From Branchipolynoe longqiensis (taxonomy: Eukaryota > Annelida > Polychaeta > Phyllodocida > Polynoidae), in assembly GCA_030323885.1 (NCBI GenBank), contig CM059189.1, forward strand, positions 52,115,661-52,179,660: a stretch of DNA of 64,000 bases, written 5' to 3'. This document shows positions 1 to 11,154 of the stretch, one piece after another. The notes below the pieces were generated by a model, which was not told the DNA's origin, ran no database searches, and was given only the letters and a program-made list of their open reading frames with translations. Position numbers and translations under genes: made by a program. The first letter of the stretch is position 1, and each line of letters opens with the position of its first letter.

Positions 1-382
1 CTAGCCACGTGCCAGACGCTGCAGGCACTGAGCATACTGAAGAGGGCGGATTTTTGGTGGGAAGACGGGGCGTGTACGATACGTTACACTATGCGCATGA
101 AATCCAACGATTCGGCCAAGAACCTGTTGGTACTACGGTTTAGACAATTTGAGGTGAGAGAACCGACGACCTAAGACTTTAAGTATAAACACTATCTATC
201 CATGTAAAAATATTTATCCAAGGTATAGATGGACTATAAGAGTCACGCTACACAAAAAGAAATAAATAAAAGTGAAGTAGCACCAAAATAATGACTTTGG
301 TAATTTATTTCTCATAAATATAAGGTAATTAAAGCTATTAACACAATAAACGATCGTCGGGTACAGAAGCAATACAAAGTAG
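1..382. other. unassigned AT-rich stretch
   Basis: I see no coding frame, RNA gene or recognised repeat here. Confidence 0.4.
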
Positions 383-491
383 CGGTTGGCCTCGTGGCCT
401 GATTACCATCAATAATAGTATATTCTGCTATTAGCATGCAGCAGAATAGGGATTATTATGGTAAAGAAAGGCCACGAGGGACCAACGGCCC
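383..491. repeat. imperfect hairpin repeat
   Basis: The left arm contains gttggcctcgtggcc and the right arm ends ggccacgagggaccaac, so the block folds on itself around a centre near 436 (ctgctattagcatgcagcag). Positions 619-688 repeat the right half in opposite orientation. It is probably a small foldback element; no transposase or family was recognised. Confidence 0.6.
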
Positions 492-1107
492 ACCCTAGGC
501 CAGGGGACATTATTATTAAATAAAAACATCCCCTAACCTTAAACCACCCCAACTACAACTGCACCCCACGACCGATACTACACAAAATGACGAGAACACG
601 ACCAAAGCAACATCCAGTAGCCGTTGGCCCCTCATGGCCGTTCTTTACCATAATAATCCCAATTCTGCTGGATGATAATAGCAGAATTCTTCTTTTTTTT
701 CAGTAGGTCTCCCCCGAGCTTGTTTACCAGAAACACCAGCCGACTTTTTTTTTATCAAGACTGATTATTTGTTAGTCACGCTTGTTTGTGAGGAGGTGGC
801 CATTGTCTAAGTTAATACACAAAAACGATAAGTTTGTGTTGCCCTTTCTGTTAGAATTTCTTGTCACCTCCCCATTTGCACACTTTCAGATCACACCCAC
901 AATAATGTCCATTCATATCGTCACGGCCCATATATTGTTCAATCTATTCAATGTTCATCACAACGTTTATAGTAATGTATAGACCCCTTTTCACACATCA
1001 CCGTCACCTTTGTAAAATGTTGAAGTTGTCTTCTATTTTTTTCTCTACATTTGACATATTTATCTACAGCAAATACACTCTGCTCTCTGCCTATTTTTCA
1101 CTTAAGA
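492..1107. other. unassigned stretch with a half copy of the 383-491 hairpin
   Basis: Positions 619-688 are a partial copy of the preceding hairpin repeat. The remainder shows only short, low-quality reading frames without motifs. Confidence 0.4.
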
Positions 1108-1452
1108 CCAGACGGGATGGCCAAATGAGTTGAGCGTCCATCTCCTGTTTTTGCAGATCGTGGGATTCGAACAGACGGATTGGAACCCTGATCGAGTCAA
1201 ACCAATGACTTAAAAATTGATACTTGTCGCTATCTAGCCTGGCACTCAGCATTAATAGGATAGGGCAAAGACTGGTTGGCTCAGTTTCATGATAATGCGA
1301 CTGAGTGAGATATCAGATCATGGTGCTGGTGGCCTGGTCTCCCAGTGGGGCAGCATTATGAAGTAACCATGAGTGCAGACTGTCACAAGTCGGTACCCAT
1401 CCTGATATGACCTTAGATGTTGCCAGGACGTAAAACTCCAACAACCAACCAT
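1108..1452 (+). mobile_element. SINE-1b copy (tRNA-headed SINE, alternative head)
   Basis: The head reads gacgggatggccaaatgagt, with a B-box-like gtgggattcgaac. The shared SINE-1 body follows (caaaccaatgactta, the cactgagtcg-type segment, cagtggggcagcactat, cacaagtcggtacccg), then the tail ccttagatgttgccaggacg and an A-rich end with CCAAC repeats. It would be transcribed by RNA polymerase III and mobilised by a LINE in trans (family knowledge). No TSD was established. Confidence 0.8.
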
Positions 1453-1892
1453 CCTTTCATTGTGCGCCTTTATTTTCCTGGTCCCCGACTCTGCCGCTGT
1501 TGGACGCCACCAGGGGAAGCGAATCTTGATCCAAAACAGATGAACTTGTTGATTTGGAACGCGTTGATTTGAAAGGCTCTTTTCCTACCGTTTATGTAGG
1601 CCTATCGTTCCATCGTTCTTTTGTTTGTGACTTTTTTTGTGATGATGTATTCATGGTGCACATAACGGTTAAGTTGAATGACTTTGTTTTACTGCTAGAC
1701 AGTAATAGTCTCGTGGTTCCCTTTATTTTGTCATTTTCAGTTGTCATGTAGCTATCTACTGCATGCATTCTTTCTCTGTTTGTAAGCATTCTTCCACATC
1801 TCCCTACCCTATGTGAGTCTGTTAGTCCTACAATTGGTTCGTTGCTTGGTTACCTAGTTACTTTCCATGCCTACCTTCACCTTGTTGTGTTA
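1453..1892. other. unassigned stretch
   Basis: No recognisable gene. Short frames on both strands have no motifs. Confidence 0.4.
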
Positions 1893-2315
1893 TACCCCAG
1901 TCACACGAGGCCTGCGTTCGCTTACGATCGATTCGCGACATCCATACATCCTCCTTACGGACTGGCGCCGCGAGGTCACCGACCTCCCTGTGACCATTTC
2001 GAAAATTTTAGACGCAAGGAGGTTGCAGCTGTGGCACTTGCAACTTTCTTGCGACCAGTTCGATTGGCGCCATTAAAAAGTGGTTGGAGACCTGGCACTG
2101 CCAGATCACTGACCCCTTGGTTGGCGAGTTGGCGTCAACCTGGCAGTGCCAAAATATGCAATGCCATGCTCACCATGTGATCGGCGCTGCCCCGGCGACG
2201 GCCTGGCAGCAAACACCTTTTTGAATCAATGTATTGAGTGGGATGCTGGGTAGTTGGTGACCTTTTCGGTGTAAGGAGATTGGCAGCGGACACAGGCTCT
2301 CGTGTGACTGGGGTA
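1893..2315. mobile_element. MITE-C, GTCACAC-ended, TTA-flanked
   Basis: The ends are perfect inverted repeats: ataccccagtcacacgag on the left (1892-1909) and its reverse complement at 2299-2316. TTA flanks both sides (1890-1892 and 2316-2318), consistent with a target duplication. The interior holds degenerate gcgacc/ggttgcagc motifs and no transposase, so the element is non-autonomous. Confidence 0.75.
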
Positions 2316-2476
2316 TTAGCGGTCACTAGTTTTTGGCTTTAAGTTTAGAGTTTACCTTCTGGGTGTATCATGTCTAGCATGTACACACATCCCTCTAAGA
2401 GTTTGCTTGAATCATCAGTGTTTTATTGTGTGCTTTTTTAAAGAGTCTAAATGTACACTTCGCTCCTTTTTGATTA

Positions 2477-2541
2477 ATGCCCCGTCCTGATATGACCGTA
2501 GATGTTGCTAGGACGTAAAACAACAACAAACAAACAACAAA
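2477..2541 (+). mobile_element. mini-SINE: 65-bp SINE-1 tail insert with 12-bp TSD
   Basis: Only the SINE-1 3' tail is present, from ccgtcctgatatgacc through gttgctaggacgtaaaacaa to a CAA-rich end. It is flanked by exact copies of cctttttgatta at 2465-2476 and 2542-2553. This is a retroposition event in its own right. Its 5' truncation point is nearly the same as in the inserts at 22078, 42158 and 56333. Confidence 0.9.
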
Positions 2542-2681
2542 CCTTTTTGATTATTTTGTTATGTTCTACTTTGTTTCTTCTACTCTGAGTGCAGTCCATT
2601 GCCTTGCTTCCGTGTACTCGGTGCTCCTGTCACGTGACCTGTTTTTGTTTCTTTATATTCATTCTCCTCTGCAGACAAACT

Positions 2682-2987
2682 GACCGGGTGCGATGGCCGA
2701 ATCGGTAGAGCGCGTGCCTCGCATGCAGAAGGTTCCCAGTCGAGTCAAACCAATGACTTATGAAATTAATACTTGTCGCTTCCTAGCATGTCACTCGGCA
2801 TTAATAGGATATTGCAAGGACTGGTTAGCTCAGTGCCCAGATAATGTGACTGACTGGGATATCTGGTGATGGTGCTGGTGGCCTGATTTACCAATGGGGC
2901 AGCACTATAAAGTAACCCATGAGTGCACACCGTCACAAGTCGGTACCCGTCCTGATATGACCTTAGATGCTGCCAATACTCCAACCT
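2682..2987 (+). mobile_element. SINE-1 copy, tail disrupted
   Basis: The head is gaccgggtgcgatggccgaa followed by tcggtagagcgcgtgcctcgc, a tRNA-like A-box region. The body is complete to gatatgaccttagatgctgcc, after which it runs into the GTCGC-rich MITE to the right. Confidence 0.8.
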
Positions 2988-3230
2988 ATGCAAGAGGTCG
3001 CAAGTAGACGGAAAATGGTCCTCAGTGGTCGCCGACTTCTTTGCGACCAATTTGGTCACAAGGAGGTTGCAGCTACTGCACTAAAAACCTCCTTACAACC
3101 AATATGGTCGCACGGAGGTCGGCGACCATTGCTTTTGTCGCTACAAGGTCGCTGGTGACTATGGGTGCTTTGGTCCAAAATGGTCGCAAAGTGGTCGCAA
3201 GCAGTCGTAAGCAAGAGTGTGACTGGGGCT
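2988..3230. mobile_element. MITE-C remnant (right end)
   Basis: The interior is rich in degenerate gtcgcaa/ggtcgc units. The right end is gagtgtgactggggc followed by TTAA (3231-3234). This matches the ends at 13722 and 49328. The left terminus is not visible and was probably lost at the SINE boundary. Confidence 0.6.
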
Positions 3231-3274
3231 TAATGGAAAAGTACCACACACTGCAGTTGGAGTGTTTTAGTTAA

Positions 3275-3620
3275 AGTTGCATAGTCCGATGTTTTTGCAG
3301 TTTGGTCAATTTTCCGAGATAAATATATTAAATTGATCGTTATAATCTACCTTATTTCAGCTTAAAGTAACTTTGATTTTAAATGGATAAGTTTTGAGAT
3401 ATTTTAAATTCAAACATGCAAACTTAGTTTTGGCAAGCACGCCAAAACTCTGACACCATAGGCGTCAACAGTAACAGGTTCTATCAAATTGTCTCAGTGT
3501 TCCCTTCTATGTGCAATAAATGTTTAATATGCACATCAATATCTAAGTTAGATATGTAGATTCAAATCTATATCATTATTTTGTTTTTGAAAATTTGATG
3601 CTTCATCGGACTATGCAGCT
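3275..3620 (+). mobile_element. MITE-T copy 1 (GCATAGTCCGATG ends, TTAA sites)
   Basis: It begins agttgcatagtccgatg and ends catcggactatgcagct. TTAA lies on both sides (3271-3274 and 3621-3624). It is about 345 bp, AT-rich and non-coding. This is the most repeated MITE of the window. The right-hand TTAA is shared with a second copy immediately downstream. Confidence 0.85.
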
Positions 3621-3624
3621 TTAA

Positions 3625-4539
3625 AGTTGCATAGTGCAAAGGTTTTGACCTTCTGTCATTTTTCTCACTTAAATATATTAAATTGATTGTTATAATCTAC
3701 CTTAGTTTAATTTGAAGTAACGTTTAATTTACATGTCTAACTTTTGAGATATTTGAAACGCAAACATGCTAAATTATTTTTGGCAAGCACACTGAAACTC
3801 TAATACCATAGGCTTCTGCAGTAGCAGGCTCTATAAAGCCGTGTTCACACGGACAAAATGTGAGGCGAATCACACAAATCGAATCAGGTGAGGCGAATTA
3901 GCGGCCCATTCACATGGGCAGTACTTGGGCCGGAAATCGAATGCTGTGCATGAGCAAGTCCAGACTAACCAGCGCCAGTTTGGGTTTGTCGACGTCGGCC
4001 GAGAGAGTGTGGGTTCGACCTAGATATGTATTTAATTAATCGTATTGGTTTGGAACGGTCAAAACTTCTGCTGGCCAGTGAAGCCCTAAAAATAAATGAT
4101 GAAAAAAATATCTGTGCATAGATAGCGGTTTCATTAATTAAATTATATAATATGCGCTTTTGATCGACCGGAAAGTCAAGAAAGGTTAATCCGCCTCAGT
4201 GCGTTCACACGGACAAAATAAATCGCCTCACAGAAATCGCCTCACGTAAACTACCTCGTAGGTGGTTTACAGGATCCGCATCTCGTGAATCGAATCAGCC
4301 CTAATCCGCCTCAGACTCGCGTTCACACGAGAAATGTGAGGCGAACTATACAAGTCGCTTTCTACGAATCGATTTACATCGCCCGTGTGAACACGGCTTT
4401 AGATTGTCTGAGTATTCCCTTCGGTGTGGCAACAAATGTTTAATAAGTGCACCAGTATCTAATAAGTTAGATATGTAGAATCAAATCGAGATAATTGCTT
4501 TGGTTTTGAAAATTTGATGTTTTCATCGTCTATGCAGCT
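3625..4539 (+). mobile_element. MITE-T copy 2, interrupted by a nested MITE
   Basis: This copy adjoins copy 1 head to tail, sharing one TTAA. Its sequence is split at 3836/4399 by another inverted-repeat element. Outside the insertion it follows the family consensus, ending at ctatgcagct followed by TTAA at 4540. Confidence 0.8.
3837..4398. mobile_element. MITE-C2 nested in MITE-T
   Basis: The termini agccgtgttcacacgg and ccgtgtgaacacggct are inverted repeats. The flanks are ataa on the left and ttag on the right. Other copies of the host repeat read tctattaaattg at this point, so the empty site was probably TTAA. The interior repeats gtgaggcgaat and aatcgcctca motifs in both orientations. 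No open frame. Confidence 0.8.
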
Positions 4540-5290
4540 TTAAATGTGTTCTCAGCGATAAACTACGTTTCAGTTTGTGGATTGGTTGGGCCGTGAGTGC
4601 CAGTCAGTGGCGAATGTCATGGTGAGAAATGTGAATGCGTGGAGTGTTTGATATTCAATGACCTGTCAACGCACAAAAACACAAAAACCCGTGGCAACTT
4701 TCACGGTATGTGTGTAAAAAGCGTGTATGTCTGCAGACAGTCACTTTATTGACATTAACAGCGGTTGTGGTATTAAAGCCCTGTCACACTTTACCGGATT
4801 GAGGAAACGGATTGAAACAGAACAAATCCCCTTGATATCTGGCAAAGTCCGGTTTGTGTCCATTGCATATCCATTGATATCAACGGATAAATATAAAGTT
4901 CAAATGTGTATTTATTCTGTCCATAGCATGTAAGGCCGTGTATTCAGACTTGTTTTCAATGCTGGCCAGCTGTAGTGTTGGTGTTGTCTTATCAAACAGT
5001 AGCTGCTGATAAGTTATTTGATTGTCTGCATGTCAGTAGCAGATAGATAGTCTGTTGGTACGTTTAGTAGCCTATGTTAGTTTTTTTTGGGGCACTCTTG
5101 GCATTGTATTTTTGTTCTATTCTTATTACTATGTTAGTTGTTTTCTCAGGGTTCTATGTTAGTGTTTTGGGGTTTTCTTGGGAAGAGTTTTCCGCTTTTT
5201 TCTACTTAATTTTCTACTAGCCTATTTTATTTACATGTCCATAGGCCTGTACGTAATAGGTGGTTGAGTTATGTTTGTTTGAATTTGATT
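4540..5290. other. unassigned, with a MITE-C end at about 4777
   Basis: From about 4777 the sequence ccctgtcacactttaccgga matches the left end of the element at 15894. No matching right end is visible before 5000, so it is a fragment. The rest is T-rich and unassigned. Confidence 0.45.
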
Positions 5291-5314
5291 TGATTTATAT
5301 TGTTGTTGGATATG

Positions 5315-5808
5315 TTATCCTTCAATTTGAAATAACTTTCATTTGAAATGGCCAAGTTTGAGGATATTTGAAGTATAAACCTGTAAAATTAGTTTTAGCA
5401 AGCACGCCAAAACTCTGACACCATAGACTTCTGAAGAATGAGGTTCTATTCAATTGCCTCAGTATTCCCTTCTGTGTGGTGACAAATGTTTAATACGTAC
5501 ACCAGTATCCAAGTCAGATATGTAGAATTTTTTATTCTTCTTTTTTTTGGTCCATTAGTTGTTTAAGCAGGGGAAATTTCAGTCACAGACGACTGGTCTT
5601 CCTCATTCCACTGCTGGTCGATAGAAAGCCCGAGCCTACACTTTTACCGACCCAAGGGATTTTTAACCTCCCACACCACATAGACATGGTATGAGAGCAA
5701 CCGGCCTTTGATGACGCTGTAAATTATACACAGCGGTGGCAATCCAAATTGGCAGATCTAGATAAGTGTGCTGGTAATTCTGATGCTTTCATTGGACTAT
5801 GCAGCTTT
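5315..5808 (+). mobile_element. MITE-T remnant with SINE-3 fragment inside
   Basis: The 5' end is truncated. The MITE-T interior is recognisable to gatatgtagaatt (about 5529) and resumes at 5775, ending ctatgcagct with TTAA. Positions about 5530-5770 carry, on the minus strand, the SINE-3 body (ggtcggtaaaagtgtaggct) also seen near 35.9 and 56.7 kb. Confidence 0.65.
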
Positions 5809-6075
5809 AATATCAAACCTGCTACACATGTATTGTTATTGCAAATATAATCTTGTAATAACTTCACCCCCCCCCCCGCCCCCCGCACCCCCCGGGTTGA
5901 CAGCGCCATAACTCCTCCACCAGCCTGCGCCTTCTGCACTGTTCTGGAACAGTCACGCAGCTACCAGCCCCTCGGCCCCGGGGCATGCGCAATGAGGCAT
6001 GTGTATTTTGTTAGGGTGATATTTAACACGGGTCGGGCTCCGGTGACAATTCGATGAAGGCAGCGGGACCACCTA

Positions 6076-6422
6076 GTTACTCCCGAATGGCCGAATGAGT
6101 TGAGCGTCCGTCTCCTGTTTTGATAGTTCGTGGTTTTCAAACCCACTGGTTTGAACACCGGTCAAGTCAAACCAATGACTTCAAAAATTGATACTTGCCG
6201 CTTCCTAGCCAGGCACTCGGCATTATTAGATAGGGCAAGGACCGGTTGGTTCAGTGTCAAGATAATGTAACTGAGTGCGATATAAGGTCATGGTGCTGGC
6301 AGCCTGGTTTTGCAGTGGGGCAGCACTATAAAGTTGCCATGAGTGTGCACTGTCACAAGTCGGTATCTGTCCTGATATGACCTTAGATGTTGCCAGGACA
6401 TAAAGCTCCAACAATCAACAGA
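6076..6422 (+). mobile_element. SINE-1b copy
   Basis: The head is atggccgaatgagttgagcg, followed by the standard SINE-1 body and the tail ccttagatgttgccaggaca, ending in AACAATCAAC. The B-box region is degenerate. Confidence 0.8.
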
Positions 6423-6588
6423 ATGCACTGTGTGCACGGCTGCTTAACAACTAGATAACAGATTCAACCCCATCAACCTAGCCTAAATCAGAGCAAAAAC
6501 TGTTTTGATATGAATAAACCATGAGCAAGCTGTGGAGGTCCTTGCTCCAGCACTCAGTGTTTATCTATCTTCGCGTACAGTGGAGGAA

Positions 6589-7335
6589 TAGACTACATCA
6601 CGGTTCCAGCAGCACGGTGCATTGTGGGATGCGTCAGAGCAAAACAAACCCACGAGAAGCACATGGCACATGCTGATACACTGGGTGCAGCTATGAAATG
6701 TGCTAGTTTCAGCTCATCTCAGCTCTTGTTTGAAACATAGAATACCAACTAAAAAAAATATATATAATAAATTAAGATATTTATCTTTTATCCAGCATTG
6801 CATTTACATCAATATAATATGCACATCTTATGCCATGTCCATTTAGATATAGACAAATCTGGGCACTCGGACTAGTGTTAGAGCCATAGCCAGAGTCAGT
6901 TTTACTTATTTTATTAATGTTTTTATTTATATCCTATGGTTAATGACATATGTAGAACTAGAACATTAGCAGGGTTAATCAGATATTGGTTGTATATTTC
7001 TCTGAAAAAAAGTGTATGTTGACACATTTGGCATTTTAATATTTAGAACAAGATGATGTGGATATCACTGATTGTTTTGCGTGGAATTGTATGTTTCTTA
7101 CTCAAAATGTTTAACTATGGCTAGTTTTGTCTTCGCTATATTCATCAGATCATTATATTGCATGTGTGCATACATGTTTATGCCAAATTGTTATGTATTT
7201 CTATTAATTTTGAATCAATTCAAAGTTTTTCCCTACGCATATCGACAAACTCAATGGCCATTTTTGCATTTGCATTTACTTTGCTGCCAACGCCGTTTTC
7301 AGCGCATGTGCAGTCGGAACCGTGATCCCGTCTAT
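6589..7335 (+). mobile_element. MITE-R copy 1 (TAGACTACATCACGG ends)
   Basis: The left end is tagactacatcacggttcc. The right end is a mutated ggaaccgtgatcccgtctat. The body is shared with the copies at 24704 and 53520, and as halves at 48778 and 49520. A frame in the right part with residues like FMPNCYVFLLILN recurs only because the DNA is repeated, so I do not call it a gene. Confidence 0.75.
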
Positions 7336-7735
7336 TAAGAGAGAATGCAAAAAAAAAACACCAAGATGACGGCCACTGGATGCTCTCAATTTGGGTTTTA
7401 AAATGTATTAAACTACATGATTTGATCAATTCAGCACTTAAAATGGAGCGGTCGGTGATAGAAAAGTATCTAAACAATATATTTAGCATATTAGATCGTG
7501 AATTCAGGTTATTATTTCCTTAAACCAGGCTCCCGATATCTTTTCTATGAGGTTGTTTAGCAGCCCTGTTACATAAACAGTGAAGTGGGAGTGACTACTA
7601 AGCAACGCATTACAAAAAGAGTTGTAGGGCTAGATTACGGAAATAATCACATTATTTTGCAAGGTAATATGTTAAATATGTTGTTAAAATGCTTAATTAC
7701 CGCAGTAGCGTGATTAATTAATGAAATCTTGTAGA
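7336..7735 (+). mobile_element. MITE-F-like remnant
   Basis: The segments gagagaatgcaaaaa, gatgacggcc and gttttaaaatgtatta match the interior of the MITE-F copies at 39115 and 46177, but the terminal repeats are missing. Confidence 0.45.
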
Positions 7736-7739
7736 TTAA

Positions 7740-8380
7740 AGCTGCATAGTCCGACGAAAATATCACATTTTCAAAACCAAAACAACTATCTAGATTTGAG
7801 TCTACATAATTATCTAACTTAGACACTATTGCAATTATTAAGCCGTATTACTACATACGCCTATGGTGTCAGAGTGTTGGCATGCCTGCCAACATTTATT
7901 TGGTAAGTTTGCACTTCAAATATCTTTTTTTTAAACACCACAAAAACATTTAAAACACAAGTTACTTCAAACGTAAGTAATGTAGTTTTTTTTTTACTGA
8001 AGTGTATTTTATTCATTGAATAATATCTCTTGTCAGCGACAGAGCACTGGTCTTCTGGCCGTACAGTACAATTCCTTGATACATAAATGAAACTACCATC
8101 AGTTGTAATAGTAACTGCATGCAAATCCTGTTTGATACTAAAAGTATTATATATTTGATAAATGAAGTATCAGCTGTAGTAGTAACTGTGTAAAATTCCA
8201 GTCCAATAAAAGTATCATGCATTCAGTGAATATGTATTGCATGTTTCTAGAATTGTCTTTAAACATTTTTCTCCTTCTTTCCTTTTTGTAAAGAACTATA
8301 TAAAAAATATATATAACGATCAACCTAATACATTTATCTCAGAAAATGACAGAAACTCAAAACCATCGGACTATGCAACT
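7740..8380 (-). mobile_element. MITE-T copy with internal insertion
   Basis: It begins agctgcatagtccgacg after TTAA (7736-7739) and ends ccatcggactatgcaact. A non-family segment of about 240 bp lies between roughly 7985 and 8225. Non-coding. Confidence 0.75.
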
Positions 8381-8389
8381 CTAAAAGTC

Positions 8390-8620
8390 TAACTATTAGA
8401 GCTTCCAGTGGCCGCCATCTTGTTTTCTTTGCATTCTCTCCCAATTCCTCCACTGTACACCAATATATATTGCACACTGGAACTAGTGACTCTGCAGCTT
8501 GTTTCTGGTAGATTCATACCAAGGCATTTTTTCGTTTGCATTTAAACTTGATCACCATTCAGCCCTACCCTGGGCCGGGGTGGGTGTCTTTTTTTTAAAA
8601 CTAGGGACCACCGCAAACAT
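8390..8620 (-). mobile_element. MITE-F-like remnant, right part
   Basis: ggccgccatcttgttttc, gcattctctcccaattcctc and a decayed caccattcagccctaccc resemble the minus orientation of MITE-F. The ataaaagattc terminus is absent. Confidence 0.4.
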
Positions 8621-8695
8621 ATGTAGGTTATGTCACTTACGCGGGCATGTCAGTTATTGCTGAAGGATATTAAATAACACCACGTGACATCTTTT

Positions 8696-8850
8696 AAAGC
8701 GGCATAGTCCGATGAAGGATCAAACTTTGAAACCCCAAACAATTACCTAGATTTGAGCCCACATATTTAATTTAGATACTTGTGCGCTTATTAAACATGT
8801 GTCACCAAATAGAAGGGAATACTGAGCCAATTTAATAGAACCTGTTACCA
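8696..8850 (-). mobile_element. MITE-T fragment
   Basis: Starts aaagcggcatagtccgatg and follows the family to aatagaacctgttacc, where a SINE-1 fragment takes over. Confidence 0.65.
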
Positions 8851-8851
8851 A

Positions 8852-8930
8852 AGAGTCAAACCAATGACTTTAAGATTGATACTTGTCATTTCCTAGCCTG
8901 GTGCTCAGCATTAATAGGATAGTGCAAGCT
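8852..8930 (+). mobile_element. SINE-1 body fragment
   Basis: Only the segment gagtcaaaccaatgacttta to aggatagtgcaag is left. Both head and tail are missing. Confidence 0.65.
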
Positions 8931-9499
8931 GTGGTGCTGTCTTGGTCTGGTCCTTCGCCCAGGAGTGTTTACCTGTTTCTGCTCAGGCCAGCCTTTTGCG
9001 ATGTTGGGTGTTAGTAGACTATGTTAAGTTTTTTTGTATTTTTCCAGAGTTTTTTCTTGTCTGAGTATGATACCTTAGCCTACTATGTACATCGACTTGG
9101 GTGTCATGCAGGCTTGCAGGAGAGGATCCCGTCCCATTTTGATTTGTTACAGCATCCTTTCACCCAAGCCCTGTCCTTAGATAGTGCACCAGTGTGCCAG
9201 AACACACCCTTTAGGACTGCGACCAGGTGGGATGGTTCTGTTGTTTGCTTAGCCATTTTGTATTTCAGGGTGGATCAGATGCATGACCGTGGCCTGTCCA
9301 TTTCTGTGTTGGTTTGTGCCATTACACATACCCAGGTGGACTGTGCCATGTGGTGATAGCTTTCCTGATTTCCTTTATAATTAGGAGGGCTAATTGTCCT
9401 ATTTTAATACCTACCATTTTCTCTGGCCTGTCTTTTGCTTTTTGTGCCAGTACACAGCAAGCAGTGACTGCGCTCAGGGGCAGGTGTGATTTTGCTGTG
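8931..9499. other. probable 3' flank of the LINE pseudogene
   Basis: This lies downstream of the minus-strand LINE coding remnant and may be its 3' UTR. A plus-strand frame of 111 codons at 9021-9356 shows no motif and is not called. Confidence 0.35.
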
Positions 9500-10717
9500 T
9501 CAGTAAGTAGTTGTTTTCTTTAGGAATTTTTTGTAGTGGTCGAGGTTACAGATTGCCCGTTGTTTTGTGTTTTGTTTATTCCAGGCATGTGATGCCATGG
9601 CCAGTACACTTCTCTCATAGATCTTTGTGTTACTCATTTCCATTAGGAGTATTGGGGCCGCTATGTGCCTAGTGTCCCTGCCAGGGGTTACTGTGTAACC
9701 TGATTTTGTGGTATAGTGGTGTACTAGTATTTTCAGGTGCGTTCCCTTTTACTTGTTAATAGTGTTGCATTGCATTTTTTGTGTAGTTCTATTGTAGGAT
9801 ATATTTTGTGTACTTGGAGACATATTTTAAGGGCTTTATTTTGCAGTACCTGTAGCTTGCTTAGTAGTTTGGTATTTCCTCCCATGTATACTACATCACC
9901 GTAGTCGAAGTAGGGGAGGATCATGCCTTTATATATTTTAATTGCCATGTTCTCAGTCATGTGATATCTCAGTTTTGCCAGTACCCATATTTTGTGGTTT
10001 GCTTTTTTGATAGTGTTTGTTATGCAAAGGTCATAATTTAGGTGCCTGTCGAGGTCCACTCTCAGATATCGGTAGCTGTCTACCTGCTCTAGTTCGCTGT
10101 TTCCCAGGAGACACTTTATTTTATTGTTACTGGTTAATCTGCTGCCAAATAATACCATCATCGATTTATTGCTATTTATAGTTATCTTATTTAGATGGCA
10201 CCACTCTGTTAGTTTGATTAGTGTTTGATTTAATTTTGTTTCTATTTCTTTGGATGATTCGCCTGCGGTATACACCAGAGTATCATCTGCATATAGTTGG
10301 ATGTATTCAATGTCTAGCCAGTTGTTCAGATCATTTATATATATGAGGAAGAGAAGTCGTCCTAGAACTGACCCTTCTGGCACCCCACAACTTATTCTTT
10401 CCTCATTTGATATGGCTCCATTTACTGCGGTGCATTGCTTTCGATTTTTTAGGCAGCTTGCTAACCATTTTCCAGTTACTCCTGTTATTCCCATTTGGGA
10501 TAGTTTGCTAATTAGGATAGTGTGGTCCACTGTGCCAAAGGCTTTGCTGAAATCTATGAATGCTGCACCCACTAGCTTATTTTTAATTGATATTGTTAGA
10601 GATATCGTTTATTGTTTATTGTTTATTGTTTTAATTGTCAAGTGTTTTTGTCTGAATCCGCCTTGCTTACTGTTTAGTTTTTTTGTGCTCGATCAGGTGG
10701 TCAAGGTTGGTGGTGGC
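9500..10717 (-). pseudogene. CR1/L2/Jockey-like LINE reverse transcriptase, 5'-truncated and broken
   Basis: The main frame (10572 to 9733) gives about 279 residues of a non-LTR reverse transcriptase, which would copy LINE RNA at a nicked target. Visible landmarks in order are an FIDFSKAFGTV block (motif A region), CGVPEGSVLGRLLFLIYIND (motif B region), the catalytic-type LYADDTLVY box, and an LQVLQNKALKIC tail block. Upstream on the minus strand, KQGGFRQKH at about 10655 is the usual finger motif, but stops separate it. Downstream, another frame continues to 9500 with SVLAMASHAWN and LDHYKKFLKK, the usual C-terminal extension, so there is a frameshift near 9735. The motif A region reads AFG where AFD is usual, and VPEG where VPQG is usual. 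It is dead, with the endonuclease missing. Clade placement is tentative. Confidence 0.85.
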
Positions 10718-11098
10718 TGTGTACATACACTATGAGGAAAACAATACAGACAAAGAGAAAGGAAGAGAGTGAAGTGTAAGAGTGAGAAGAGAGTCCAGCC
10801 CTCTGGTTTATTACTTATATAGTTACATGGGTTCATTGTAGAGTATCATACCACCTCCTTCCCCCAATGGGAATTGAGCATTCCTGGCCCTACCAATAAG
10901 GATCCAGCATTCCTGGTTTCATGGACACCAGTGGTCTGCCCACCACCTGTAGCTGTATGGCCCCAATGCCACCACCAACCTTGACCCTTTGAGTGTGGTG
11001 ACCCCTACCCCAGCAGAGGGTGTAGGCCCTGAGTGCAATCACACCCAAACCTGCCAGCACCACTATGTCTATTTACATTCCACTCAGGCACCACCTAC

Positions 11099-11154
<56 letters not shown>

